From assembly GCA_030998015.1 (NCBI GenBank), contig JARWMV010000249.1, forward strand, positions 248,001 to 312,000: a stretch of 64,000 bases of DNA, in the 5' to 3' direction. The notes under the pieces are model-generated. The model worked only from the letters and a program-made list of their open reading frames with translations, had not been told where the DNA came from and searched no databases. Source of the DNA: Ceratorhiza oryzae-sativae (Eukaryota; Basidiomycota; Agaricomycetes; Cantharellales; Ceratobasidiaceae). Positions 1 through 11,918 of this stretch are shown here, piece after piece. Position numbers and translations under genes: made by a program. Every line of letters starts with the position of its first letter. The first letter of the stretch is position 1.

Positions 1-1775
1 TTGGAGAGAGCATACTGAATGATGCAGTTAGCATTGTCATGTACGAGTATGTATTATTCCACCAGGACGAACGAGGACAGCGTTTTGACGAACAAACAGG
101 ACACTCTCACAGTTTCATGGGACCGATATCTACCTCTCATCGTTTTTCCGAGGGGTGGGCGTATTCTTGCTATCATTTTCCGTTAGTATGGCGCTTGGTG
201 TAGGTTTTGGGCTAGGTAAGTGCCGTGGATGCGATGAGGCGCAGAGGCTGATTTATATCAGGATGCTCTCTCATGCTTAAGCATTCTTCCTTAACCTCAT
301 ACCCGGGCATCGAAAGCTGTTTGGTCGCTCTTATTGCATACACAAGCTATTTCTTCTCAAACGGAGTCCACATGAGTGGTCAGTACGCAAGTTGCAAGGC
401 GGTACGGTTCACTGATTGCTTGTCTCCAGGAATCGTGACACTCCTTTTCTGTGGCATTACCCTGAAGCACTATGCGTATCATACGATGTCCCGACGAACA
501 CAGCGCACGACAAAATATATGTTTGCGGTTCTAGCACAATTGTCTGAGAACTTCATCTTTATTTATCTGGGCTTGAATCTCTTCACTCAAGATGTCCAAG
601 TCTTCAAGCCAATATTCATTCTCGTCGCGACGGTGAGTCCATCGTTGTGTCCTTGATTAAATCCCGATTCGAGAAGGCATACAGATTTCGGTGGTATCAA
701 CAAGATATGCGGCCGTATTCCCTCTATCAGAGTTGATCAACCTAGTTCATCGGGCGCGCGGCCAGCGACAAGACGAGCTCCCTCATTCGTACCAAATGAT
801 GCTTTTTTGGGCCGGCTTACGTGGCGCAGTCGGTGTCGCATTGGCAGCTGGGTTTAAGGGAGACAACGCAAACGCGCTACGTACCACAGTGTTGGTTGTC
901 GTCGTATTGACTGGTGGGCAAGATGGCGTTTTTGACATCATCAAACAGCTGAGATCATTCTAGTCATTCTGTTTGGTGGAACAACAGCAAGAATGCTCGA
1001 GGTGCTTGGCATTCGGACTGGTGTCGAGGATGAAGACGGAGACAGCGATGCAGAAGACGAGAATGGCATTGAAGACTACGATGCCTGGGGTCCCTCCAAG
1101 GCCAGGTGGAAACGAAGGGGACAGCAGCGGGGATCATTAAACCAGGAAGAATATTCCGTGAGTACTTCATCTTCTACTTCTAAGCATCTCAACCTAATCA
1201 ATCCACAGAACCTGTGGAATGCAGGACCCGATATGCCGATGGGACGCTATGCGTCCAACCCTGGTCAGCCGTCGACCTCGAATGGGGGAGCAGGAGTCGG
1301 AAGTGGACAACCATCTACCCGCACCTCTGAATCCTCAGATGCTGAGGAGTTCACCGCGCTTCGACCGGCGTCAGCACCTCCAACAGGACCAACCTTTAAC
1401 CCGTTGGGGGCCACAGGGGTGGTTGCTGTCCCGACCTTCGAGTCGCTAGACCAGCGGTATCTGCTACCGCTCTTTTCAAACCCAGTGGCGAGTCGAAACT
1501 TCCATGCCCGCAAAGCAGCTTACCGGCGAAGCATGCTCAACCTCGCTGATGCGAATGAAGGTGTTGAGGATGACATTGGTGACACAGACCGTGACAGCCC
1601 GACGATCCGAGACCTGCGTGGCACAAGTTCTTCCAGAGCTGGTCGGTTCAGTATTCCTTCTACACCGCGTGCAAGCAGTCCGCGGCTGGGACGTGGGTCC
1701 GGCGGCGGGTCGCCGGCGGAGCTGAACGATGAGGGTCAGGCCCGAGGCGGACGACGGCGAGACACATTGATGTAA
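1..1775 (+). CDS. Nhx-type endosomal/vacuolar Na+/H+ antiporter, 5' truncated by window edge
   Basis: Sodium/proton exchanger of the NHE/Nhx1 family, which swaps cytosolic Na+ or K+ for luminal protons in endosomes and vacuoles. The window opens inside the transporter core. The first exon reads GESILNDAVSIVMY, a family hallmark, followed by helices ending in LMLKHSSL, IESCLVALIAYTSYFFSNG and AQLSENFIFIYLGL, then FWAGLRGAVGVALA. The frame closes with exons <1-50, 113-215, 262-378, 430-632, 685-913, 964-1157 and 1209-1775. The introns are 46-62 bp, and the last one (51 bp) could be retained without a frame break. The tail after VILFGGTTARMLEVLGI is an acidic then Ser/Gly/Pro-rich cytoplasmic region ending in RRDTLM. 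The first exon boundary is the least certain. Family assignment is strong; organelle location is inferred from the family. Confidence 0.88.
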
Positions 1776-2190
1776 TCTCCGTTGGACGGGCCCGAGATGT
1801 GGGTTTGCAGGGACGATATGTATGCAGGACGGAAAGTTGATATTGATAGATCTACATGATTGGAGTAAGATGTGTTACATGTGATCGGGACGGATTCGCT
1901 TATTTCGTCACGGGAATCAAAATCGGGCGGCGCCTCTAGACACCGAGAAACGGAGACCATGGTAAAGAAGGGGAATAAATATGTGGGTAACACAGAATAG
2001 AAGTGTAAAGAAAGAAAAAAAGAAAGATCCGTTCGTTTATACACCACGACGGCGAAAGAATCCCGTGCAGGACGTTGTGTTAGCCCTTCAAAGGAGCCTC
2101 TGCAAGATCTTCAACTAGTTGTTGCACATGATGATATAGCTAAGCTCACCTTGCCCACCGCGTACGGAGGAGGCCGTAGCCAAGTCGGGC
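1776..2190. other. Intergenic, convergent 3' ends
   Basis: About 415 bp between the antiporter stop and the stop of the minus-strand F-box-like gene. It must hold both 3' UTRs. I see no ORF, repeat or RNA gene in it. Confidence 0.6.
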
Positions 2191-4368
2191 TTACACCCTT
2201 CGCGAAACGGAGAACACGCCTTCGTATCCCACGAGGTGTTCAGCCGTAAACGTATCTCGCCAGCGTCCCACCCAATTTGCGCCGGCGACCACGTAGCCCT
2301 TGTAGAGCCACCGGCCGCGACCTTCCGTGTTGGGGCCAGCCTGTGGGGCAATCCTAAGTCATGAGAGCAGAAGACGGACGACGGGACGCACGTAATCTTT
2401 CACAACGGTGATCATTCCGTCCCAATGCCTAATCCTGCCCCGCAAGTGGAATCGACCCCAGCTGGAATGGCCTTCGCCAGTGATAATGGTGTCGGTGATA
2501 GTCTCAATCCATTCGTCATCACCTCCGTCCTCCTGGCGCAAGGGTCGGGCAGCCGAGGGTTCGGCGTCAGAACACATGTCCATGTAATAGGTTGGAATGG
2601 GGACGTAGCCGGGGATGTCGTTGAACTCGTCCGAGCCGTCCATCGTGACATATGAGTAAGTGTCGAATCCGTTGGTTGAACTGGGGTTCGGGATGCGGAT
2701 CTCGAGCCGACGGTTGGATATGGCCGAGATGGGGACGCCGGGCGGGAGGACCTCGCCATGTTGGATGAACTCGGCGTTGGCTGGGATGTAGGCATCGAGC
2801 GAGTTCCCGACCGGGAGAGGCTCAGCGCGCACATAGTCGCGTGGGTCGGAGCAGGAACCGATACGACGACGACGGTCGATGCAGTGGTGCTCGCGAATGC
2901 GCCAGACCTGGGGTTGTTGGGCGAGCTGGCCATTCTGAGCCGCATGAACCGAGCCGGTGAGCATGTCGCGAAAATCGTCGAACGAGATAAACTGGGGGCC
3001 GGTGAGCACTTGCTGGTTGACATGAAAGCCAAGGATGCTCACCACGAATCGGCCCTCCCAGACCCCGGCGAGGTCGCCGGGTCGAAACTTGGGCTGCTGG
3101 CTGATCGCCGGCGGGACTGCCGCCTGCGGGTTCCCGCACGACACGATGCGCAGCCACTCCGAGTCCCACTTGGCGCTACCGTGTGCATTTGGACGGCCGT
3201 CGAACTCGGTACTGCCCGGGCCCTGGAATGAGGGGAAGCGAGTGCGCGGGTAGATCGTCAGCCCAGGGTGATGGGGCGAGATTGTCGAGACAAAAGGACC
3301 CGGGTCAGGAGGTTGAACTGGGACAGCGCGGGACGGAATGGGACCATTGCGCTCGAGGCGAACCATGAGAGCCATGATGGCCGCGAGCGAGGCCGGCGGC
3401 GGTGCGAGGCGGATGCGGCGGGCCATGTGCGTGACAAGCTCGGTGCGGTCGCGGAGCTCGAGGTCGGCGAGGAACTGGGGCGTGAGCAGCAGCTCGTGGT
3501 CTGCAGACACGGCAGGGACGGCGTGGGGCGAGGGCGCGGGGAGATGATAGTAGTTATAGGGGGCAAAGAGCGCGTCGTACTGCAGCTCGCGTGAGCGCAC
3601 GTCACGGGCGCAGCGGAGAGACCGACCTTGAATGCGGCGAGGACCCAGGGGCGGAGCATCGCCTGGATCTGGGCCACGTCGGGGCGCATCTCGGCCACGA
3701 CTGCATCTTTACGGCGGCATGGGTCAGCATTGCGCACGAGGCGGGCGGCGGACACGCACGGATTTCGGTCAGGAACCACATCACCCACAGCCCGAGCGAG
3801 CGCAGCGTCGACTCGAGCGGAAACCCAGGGCGCTGCGACGGCACCAGTTGGTCGCGGATGAAGATCCGCATGTAGCTGCCCAAGCGGTCAGCGATCGCGC
3901 CGTCTGCCTGCGCCAGCGACGGCGCCCGACCCACCTGGTGACGTTGGCCCAGCGCACGAGTTGGTCGTAGTTCTTCCCGTCGCTCTCCAGGAACATTAGG
4001 AATATCGTCCAAAAGTCGGCGCGTTCGTCTTCCTCGGAGCAGACGGCATTTGTGTTGGCGCCCGCGACACGGCGGATGCGGCGCAGGGTGATAAAGCGGC
4101 GCCGCAGCTCGAGCGCATAGTTGGCGGCGGTGAGCGGCTGGCCGGCAGCAGCAAAGCGGCGCGCGGGCGCGAGCGTGTCGAACTTGTCGTGGAAGATGCG
4201 GGCGTGCAGCCCCGGGTTGAACTGGACGGCGAGTGCACCGTGGGTGCGGCGCGAGAGCACGAGCAGGCCGGGGAGCGCGGCGGGCGGGCCGAGGAACGGC
4301 GAGCGGCAGGCGTGCACCGCGATCTCCTCGATGACCTCGTGGGGCAGAACGTCCAAGGGAGGCATCAT
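2191..4368 (-). CDS. F-box-like domain protein (gene model partly uncertain)
   Basis: The N-terminus (ATG at 4366-4368) reads PLDVLPHEVIEEIAVHAC, an F-box-like start that normally binds Skp1 in SCF ubiquitin ligases. A long low-similarity region follows, then a C-terminal domain with SAKWDSEWLRIVSCG, GDLAGVWEGRFVVSILGF and WLYKGYVVAGANWVGRWRD. That domain is shared by many basidiomycete F-box-like proteins of unknown substrate. The last intron, 2341-2391 (51 bp), joins VKDY to AGPNTEGRGRW and the stop is at 2191. The middle needs frame changes: one near 3940 (possibly a 27-bp intron), one near 3705-3715, and one near 3570-3615 (possibly a 41-bp intron). These gaps are short for introns, so I cannot exclude sequence errors or a damaged gene. 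The coding region is very GC-rich compared with its neighbours. Confidence 0.6.
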
Positions 4369-4557
4369 CTGCGCTGCTGGGCCCGTTGACTAGACTTATA
4401 TACACAATGTGTCACATTTGTCTCATTTCAGCTCAGATCGATGGCACTTCGCTCCCTGTGCGGCGACCTCGATCTAATTTCACGCCCCGTCCCCGTCCAC
4501 CGCTTCTCCTTCCTACACATACGGCGGCCCAAGCACTGCCAAACACAGGTCAGCTTC

Positions 4558-6349
4558 TCAGCTTCTGCCGCCGCTTCTGTCCTCACCCTTGCGTACAACG
4601 CCGAGCACGGCTTCGACGACCAGCAAAAGCACCCCGCCGCCCGGCGCCAGACGCAGCACCTTGGGCACGAACCCCTTGTACAGCGCCGCCGGTCCCTCCT
4701 CGCGCAGGATCAGCGCCAGCGACGGGTATGTCCAGTTGTACTTGGGCACCACCCCCGGCACTGGGTGCGCACCTTGGATCCGCGACTTGACAACCTGCGT
4801 TGCCCGTCAGCACACATCCAGCAGCATGCGCGGGGCACGTACGTCAAACGGCGTGTTCAGCGCCGTCCCAACAAAGCCCCCAGCCGCTCCGGAGATGAAA
4901 TTGTTCAGCAGTGTCGCCTGTGGTGTCTGTCCACGCGATCAGCACTCTCCAGAATACCGTTGGCGATATCCCCCCTGCAGATCACCGATCAGACCCCAGA
5001 AAGCGAACATACTAACCTCAGCCTTGGGCAGATTTTGTCTCAACGTGTGGATCGTCCTGTCCGAGACAAAAGATCACTCAATCGGCCGTCGTGATCCCCG
5101 TGCTAGCACGCACCCGAAGAATCCTCCGTCTGCTCGAATCGCATCAGACAGTTGGGCCGTCGCGAGTGGCGCACCCCGGCGAGGTCGAAAAAGCGTCGCA
5201 CGACATGGCAAAAACAAAGAGGTCCCCGTCAGCGGTGATCCTCACACCGGAACATGGGCCGCTCACTCCACCACACATGTCTGCCACGCAAGCGGTCAAT
5301 AGCCTCCCACAGAAGCGACCAATATCAGCACCAGCACGAACCTCCAAAACGTGGACTCCATTCCCGCATAGAGCCCTAGCACTCCGTGCTGCCGGATAAT
5401 CGAGCGCACCACATCCATCGGCCCTGCATATTTGGATGACTTGTCCTGCAATCTAGGTAGTTCCCGTCTTGATGGGTGCACTCTCCGCCCCAGCTCTACC
5501 GACTTACCGAATCTTGACCAATTCAAATGGGACAACCACAAAACTCTCCGTCGCTCCTGCCGCACACCCAGTCGCAATACTTAATCCTTGCGACATCTTC
5601 GCCTCACCCGATGCCTGGAGGAACGTCCTGCCCCAAAAGTCATTGGCTGCGACTAGAAGAACCGAGTTGTCAGCGCCCAATGTCGGGAGTTGCTCTCGTT
5701 TGCGGAGTTTTGAGCGGACGGTAGGCCATTAACTCAAGCTTGAGTTTAAGCATCGAGCCCCGAGCCGCGTGTGTCGACGCCCAGAACCACCGTCACACGC
5801 TTACTTGCGAACTTACATTTGACTGCGCGCTTCGGAGCCTCGAGTAGTAACGGAGGCACCAGACCCCGATAGAGCCGCCCAGCTCTGAGTGTGGAGGAAT
5901 CGCCCAAACCGTTCAACGCGGGGTAATAGGGTGTTAGGGCAAAGCGGTGTCAAGGGTTTGAAAGCACATACCCTTCTTCTCGTATAATGTTCCGAAAGCT
6001 GGCTACTAGACTGGGCGATTTGCCTGTATCCAATTGCATGCGTGTCTTGACAACATCTAATTATCCCGGTTTCGATTGATTTACGTGACCCAGAATGGGT
6101 TATCATTGGAGACGCCAGCAAATATGATTGTGGGAACGTCGTACTCTTAATTACCACGCTCCAAACTTGAATCCAATGGACGCACCAAGCGGGTAAAATA
6201 TGCATATCTCCGTCACACCTGCAAAGGCACCAGCTCCAAACTGATAGTATCCAGGTAGCGCTATCGACGTGGCCCATCAATTCGGCCTAATCTGAGGAAG
6301 ATACCAAAGAAAACGTACGTTTGCGCGCAGGCTGGGTCACGTTGTTCAT
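4558..6349 (-). CDS. Mitochondrial 2-oxodicarboxylate carrier (Odc-type), 10 exons
   Basis: Member of the mitochondrial carrier family, closest in pattern to Odc1/Odc2, which exchange 2-oxoadipate and 2-oxoglutarate across the inner membrane. All three carrier repeats are present with their signature motifs: PLDVVKTR, PFELVKIR and PFDVVKSR. Other typical pieces are YQFGAGAFAGVTEICIFY, VPPLLLEAPKRAVK, FAANDFWGRTF, SKYAGPMDVV and GFVPKVLRLAPGGG. Exons, right to left, are 6319-6349, 6186-6260, 5972-6056, 5817-5884, 5508-5652, 5342-5452, 5248-5280, 5017-5056, 4843-4926 and 4558-4794. They total 909 nt, an exact 302-residue protein of family size, so the reconstruction is well supported. Substrate is inferred from similarity alone; a citrate/oxoglutarate carrier is the main alternative. 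Confidence 0.88.
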
Positions 6350-6890
6350 AGTGGTTTAACCGCAAGGTGGTTGAACGAGTTTGGTGCTCTGCTCCGATCT
6401 ATCGACCTTTGAATTGAATATGAATGAAAGGTTTTCGGCCTTCGGACTCACTCTGGCCGCCGTCGCTCTTGTCGGAGTTGAGTGATACGGTCTCACTCAA
6501 CGCTCCCACCCGGATCATCAAAATGGCGCTTAGGAGACACGTGACACCAGGGTCTGAATAAACCCCGATAATTAAAATAATAAACCCCAGGTTCCATCAA
6601 TCGAGAATCAGACTAGATACACACAAAACGGTCGGAAATAGAGAAATGGAAGCGAACATGTGTGAATCGTGGGGAGGGGGTTCCACACGAGGTGACAGCA
6701 CAATCTCAAGGGATAGACGCGTAAGTTGGAATTATAGATATTAGGGAACAGAGGGAAAAATCAGCAGAGAAGCAAGCATTCAGTTAAAGGATCTGGATAG
6801 CTGTGGATGTCGATGACGATAGGGTCTAGGATTAACTAGGAAAGCGTGAGATCGAGTCGTGTCGGATCGTAGGTAGGATATCGTAAGACA
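6350..6890. other. Intergenic: carrier promoter and kinase 3' end
   Basis: About 540 bp between two minus-strand genes. It must contain the carrier promoter and the kinase 3' UTR. I see no gene, repeat or convincing motif. Confidence 0.5.
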
Positions 6891-9800
6891 TCAATTGATG
6901 CTCTGGAGTCTAAAACACAAAACAAAAAGTTAGTTTTGACTCCAACCAAAGCAAACTTGCGCATACCTGGGAAGGCATCGTCTGTACCAAACAGATCCAA
7001 TGAATTAGATACTGGAGGGATGAAGGCTAATTCTAACTCACTCTCGCAACGTATCGTAAACAAACTTGTAGCTTCGGAGGTTGCCCTTAAGCCTGCGTAC
7101 GTCAATGCTATACGTATCTTCCAATCGGTCGATACGTGTAAGCTCCACAAAGAACCGAACTTCATCCTGTGCGTCATCTGTCCGCTCGCCGTATACCGGC
7201 TCGGGTTGGGATGATGCCTCAGGCTCCGGCATTGGGCTAGGTTGAGCAGAGCTACGACGCAGCAAACCACGAAGCATACCGCCCGCAGCACTAAACGAAG
7301 GAGGGGGCGGCAGAGGCAATCCACGTCGATCAACCTGAATAAAAGTGAGCATTTTTTAGGCCGCACAGGATTGTGTGCTTACCCCATTGCTCGCAGCACT
7401 CCCCACATGACCGGCACTCATCCCACCTAAGGGCCCTACACTCCCAGACGCGCCTTTACGTTTCTTCGGTCGCAAGCACCTGAACTTGAACTCGCTCTCC
7501 TTCTGGAATGTGATTCCCATCTCCGCAAGCACAGCTTCCGCATGTGCCAACGCGTCCAGTGGTGATCCTGACGTGACCATCGCTTGATCAACTGCACCTT
7601 CGTGAACACGCATCCCCGCACGGTTGACCACCGGCTTCGAGGCCTTGACGATCGATACCGGCGCTTTCGGGCCGGATGTGGTTGGTAGCCTGTCCGGTCC
7701 ACCACTGTTTTCCGTTTCAGCGCGTGGGGTGGGGGTATGAGTCGCCGAATCTGTCTCAGGGGTTTCAACCGAAGCAGCTGTGAACTGGCCTCTATTAGCA
7801 TATTCATTTGACGCCTGGGCGACAGGCAAGGCCGCTGGCGAGGGTGTATCACTTGTTGCAAGGGAGCGCTTGCGGAACCAGTTCATAACGCGCTTGGCCT
7901 TGCTAGTGGAGCTGGCTGGGCCAACCGACGGGCCCTCAGCCATGAACCTTTCGGTGTTAGTCTTGTAGGCTGGGGCAGGTGCAATAACAGACGGTGTTAC
8001 ACCAGTACCAGGGACTATAGTGGGAGGCTGAACAGATGTTGAAGAGAAGTTGGATGGTGGGGCGGAACGGAGCGGCTGAGTGTCTTTGCGTTCGGGATTA
8101 GATATCTGCCCGGTAGCATGGGTTGGGGTGGGTTCGACAGGAGTTCGAGTCCGGAAGGGGCTTTAAAAAGGGTCAGGATGAAGTACTGGCGGTGTAAAAA
8201 AGATGCCCACCGCTGGAAAGGCTCAACCATAAGGCTAAGAGTTTTTCTACGGCTCTTTGAACTCGATACGCTGGTGTTGCCAACATCGTCATCGGTATGC
8301 TTCTCCATCTGTGTCTGTCAGCCAACTGATTCCTGACATGGAATGGAATAGCTCACCGGCTTCGTACTATGTCTCGAAGATTTAGACCGAGATGCGCCTG
8401 TCGAACTGGTAGTCGAAACATTACGAACAGGGCCAATCGAATTAGGGAGCTGGCCAGTTTCGCTACTCGTTGGTTTGACTTGGACAGAGGCTGAGCGTGA
8501 GGCGCCCAACCTGGATGTCTCACTTGCAGGGGGTTCTCCAGCAACGGGAGTCGGTAAATCGACGCTCTCCGTAGTGGTTGGGGTAACCAAGATTGGAGAG
8601 CGGGCCTGATCGCCGCCAATGCTAGAGCCTTGGGAGAGTCCATTCACACCTGTTTCGCGTCCATTATCGCTGGCGTTATTGGCTCCTGATACAAGAAATG
8701 GGTTAGAGCGCGCATTATTATAGATGGTGAACCTGCCATTGGTATCTACCCCACCTCGCGGCGTGCCGTTGGGGAGAGCAGCGAATACATCCCCATCCTG
8801 GATGGCAGGGGTTGGTGGAGGAATAGACACCCGCACAGTAGGAACAGCCATGCTAGGGATACCATCCTGACCCATCCCGTTATCGCTCATCGAAAGTTCC
8901 TCGACATGAGCATTCGGACCTATGGAGCCCACACCATTGGGTGCTCCACGTGGGGCAATGTCCGCGGCACTAGCACTGACGGAGCGCGAGCTGCCTAATG
9001 CGACGTTGCCAGGCGGAGGGAATGCGCTCGGGGGTGCAGCGCGAGAAGCGCTTGCGGAGCGAACGCTGCCGGGCGAACGGCCTTGCGTTGGGCTTGATGC
9101 CACATCCTTCGTCGAGCTTGATGGAGATTCGCTGGCGACTCGAGCTTTAGCAGAGACAATTTCTGCAGTGGGCGCGTCCAAAATAGTGGGCTGAACTGGA
9201 GGGGCGACCGGCATCGGAGGCGGGGCACCATTGGTACGCGTCGTGTCATATTCAAGCTGAATAGTATGCCGGTAGGCTCTGCTCTTTCGCTCCGCACCGG
9301 GGGCATCAGCACCAGGCTGAGCATCGGCGCTGAGCATCTCGGTATCCCCTGGAGCAGCAACCGGCGAAGGCAGGACAATGGCCGAAGCGCCGGCGCGTTC
9401 GCGACGGGCAGGCGAAGTGGAAGAAGTGTAAAGCAGATCAGAGGGATCGTCGGTTGCGTTCATCGGCCGAGTTGACTGGGTCCGGTTGGATTTTGATTGA
9501 GATTGGGAAGCCTGCGCCTGCTTTTTGCGGATCTGCCGCTGGTACGCCATGCGTTTCGCTTGCTGCTGTTCGACTGCCTGCTGCTCGAGCTCCTCGACTG
9601 ACAACTGGAACTGTGCAGAATAGGGCGCGAGCCACGGATGGGCCATGATGGTGGCCAGGTCAGCACGGTGCTTGGGGTCCGGGACAAGCATGCGAGCGAG
9701 AAGATCGCGCGCAGCTTGGGATACGTATTCCGGGAACGTCAGCGGAGTGGTGACAATGTACTTGTAGAGTAGGTTGATGTTGTCGCCGTCGGGATTGGCT

Positions 9801-10675
9801 GGATCGTCGTCAAATGGCAGGTAGCCGGCAAGCATAGCATAGAGGATGACGCCGCAGGACCAGATATCGACGGCGCTCCCAACGTATTCGCCCTCAGAGA
9901 TGACGAGCTCGGGGGCAGCGTAGCAGGGCGAGCCGCACGAGGTCTGCATAAGATCGTCGGGTCGGTGCTCGAAGCGGTTCGCAAACCCAAAGTCGGTGAT
10001 GATCACGTTGCGGTTGCGATCGAGGAGCAGGTTTTCAAGCTTGAGGTCGCGGTGAACGATTTTCTTCTGGTGGATGTAAGAGACACCGGAAATGAGCTGT
10101 GCAAAGAGTTTGCACGCATCGCGCTCACGGAGGAAACGGTGAGCCAGGATGTGGTCAAAAAGCTCGCCACCAGACGCGTACTCGAGCACGATGCCAATGT
10201 ACTTGTCTGTCTCGATCACGTCGTACAAACGCACAATGTTCGGGTGGTTCAGAGTCTAAACGAGCGTAAGCACAGCGGGAAAAAAACTCGACAGCGCCTC
10301 ACGTACCCGAAGGACTTCGATCTCGCGCTCGACCTTGCTCATGCGCAAAGCGTTCTCGACGCTGCCACGGCGGATCAGCTTGACCGCGACCTCCTCGCCC
10401 CATGTCGCGTGAAGGCCAAGCTTGACCTTGCCGAACTCGCCCTCGCCCAGTGTCTGCAGCAGCAGATACGGTCCAAAGCGGGGAATCGCCCGCTTGGGGT
10501 GAGCAGCCTGGTACGCCTGCGCCGAAGGGTGGTTCGCAACATCGAAAAAATTGCCGGATTTCGAGCCGCTGGAAGGAGCTGCTGTCGCCGATGCTCGTCG
10601 AGTACGTTGGTCTGGTGCGACTGCCGTCGACGCCGGCCGACGCGGCTGGTGCGTGTCTGGTCCAAGCGTGTCCAT
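6891..10675 (-). CDS. Kin4-class (CAMKL) Ser/Thr protein kinase with C-terminal KA1-like domain
   Basis: Predicted protein kinase of about 1158 residues. The catalytic domain (roughly residues 67-350) shows the glycine loop [12 protein letters not shown], the lysine in [29 protein letters not shown] and [12 protein letters not shown]. The stretch [20 protein letters not shown] followed by [19 protein letters not shown] is typical of Kin4/Ppk1 kinases. A long Ser/Pro-rich linker follows, then [14 protein letters not shown] and a C-terminal region ([19 protein letters not shown] ... [14 protein letters not shown]) that looks like the KA1 membrane/autoinhibition fold. Exons are 10307-10675, 8357-10255, 8211-8314, 7383-8160, 7042-7334, 6967-6981 (a 15-bp microexon) and 6891-6909; the total is divisible by three. 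The 42-bp intron at 8315-8356 and the microexon are the weakest points. Kin4 in yeast delays mitotic exit when the spindle is misplaced; that role is inferred here. Confidence 0.85.
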
Positions 10676-10744
10676 GTCGTCGTTCTCTGAGCGTCCAACA
10701 CTCTCACGTAAGCCTTTCCATTGCGTGTCTGTTGCTAGCTACAT

Positions 10745-11918
10745 CTAAGCGACCCGCGCTTCTCGGAACCGACCCACAGCTTCCTTTGCATCCCCAAACT
10801 CGCCGCCCGCCTGCTCATACGTCTCAAGCGTCTGCAGTACATTGTCCCGATATTCTGCGTCATGCATAACGTCGAGATCTCCGTTTTCCCCATATAAAGG
10901 CGGGGCGACCAGCATCGGAATCAGCCCGTGACTGGCGATAGCACCCCGGACCAGCCCCTCGGTGGTCGGTAATTCGCTTGTGGCCGCCCCATGCGTTCGT
11001 GGGCCGTCCGACGAGTGGAATGTGGCTGCCGTTGACCCAGACTTTGCATCTTGTAGGAGCAGTGTGTTGAGCAAAAAGGCAGTCTTTCGTCGCACGGAGA
11101 TATCCGGGTCTACGACCGCATGAGTCTTGGGCTGCGGGGAGAGATCGTTATAGGTACCTTGTAGCGCGTGCTTGAGCGCCTCCCAACCCCCGGATTTGTC
11201 TAGCTGGTGCACGGCGCCAGCGTTGTGTTTGAGTGTTCCGGAGAGGCAGTAGAGTACTTTGGACCGGGTGTTTCCCAAGCACTCTCCAGAGGTGAGCAAG
11301 GACAACAGGTATGGTATTGGATCCCTTTTTAGAAACTTTGATGACCTAGTGAGTAAGCAGGCTGACGGATTGGTCGTGCATGTACCTCCATTTGTGCGGT
11401 TGTATTGTTTTGCACCGCGGTGCCGGCTATCCATATCGCATGCCGCCGCACGCTCGCCACTGAAGAGCGCATCAACTGCAACAAAGGCTCCCACATCTTT
11501 AAACTCTCCAGATCTGTATCGAGATATCAGCAAAATGAGAACATAAAGCACCAAAAGGCTGACTGTTTGCGTTATCGATCTGTTCAACGAGCTGTTTCGC
11601 ACGTCAGGATCCTGTCAGAGCATTCAACGGCAGAAACGTGCATACTCACCATCTCGAAATCATCAAGGGCCTCTGTCCGCTCATCCTCCTCCCTAGCCTC
11701 ATCCATCGCAACCGCAAGCTTCTCCTGGGTGGTATGTCCATCGTTACTCTCCACATTAGCCCTTCGCTCCCACGCACCTTCATTACCACCGCATCCGACT
11801 TGCCCAGAATCATGTCTATAATCTCTGGGTCGAGCTCCTTGATTCGTTGTGGACTCGGCGCCGTGCGAGAGGCATCTTCCGGAGTATTTTCAATAGCCCA
11901 TTTGAGAATCGATTCCAT
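10745..11918 (-). CDS. FES1: Hsp70 nucleotide exchange factor Fes1
   Basis: Armadillo-type exchange factor that releases ADP from cytosolic Hsp70. The start MESILKWAIENTPED is the family N-terminal signature. It is followed by LDPEIIDMILGKSDAVVMK, AMDEAREEDERTEALDDFE, LVEQIDNANN, LKMWEPLLQLM and AIWIAGTAVQNN, the usual Fes1 order. Exons are 11778-11918, 11650-11724, 11564-11591, 11386-11513 and 10745-11335, with introns of 50-58 bp. The total is 963 nt and encodes 320 residues, slightly longer than the yeast protein. The stop lies only about 70 bp from the start codon of the downstream kinase on the same strand, so that kinase's promoter must overlap this gene's 3' region. Confidence 0.9.

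Noticed and set aside
47..80. Short intron in the first antiporter exon ending at 80
   Set aside because: Only 34 bp and it breaks the frame; 51-112 restores the expected transporter sequence.
2115..2351. Separate small minus-strand gene starting MPHRLAPTRK
   Set aside because: Out-of-frame shadow of the last exon of the F-box-like gene.
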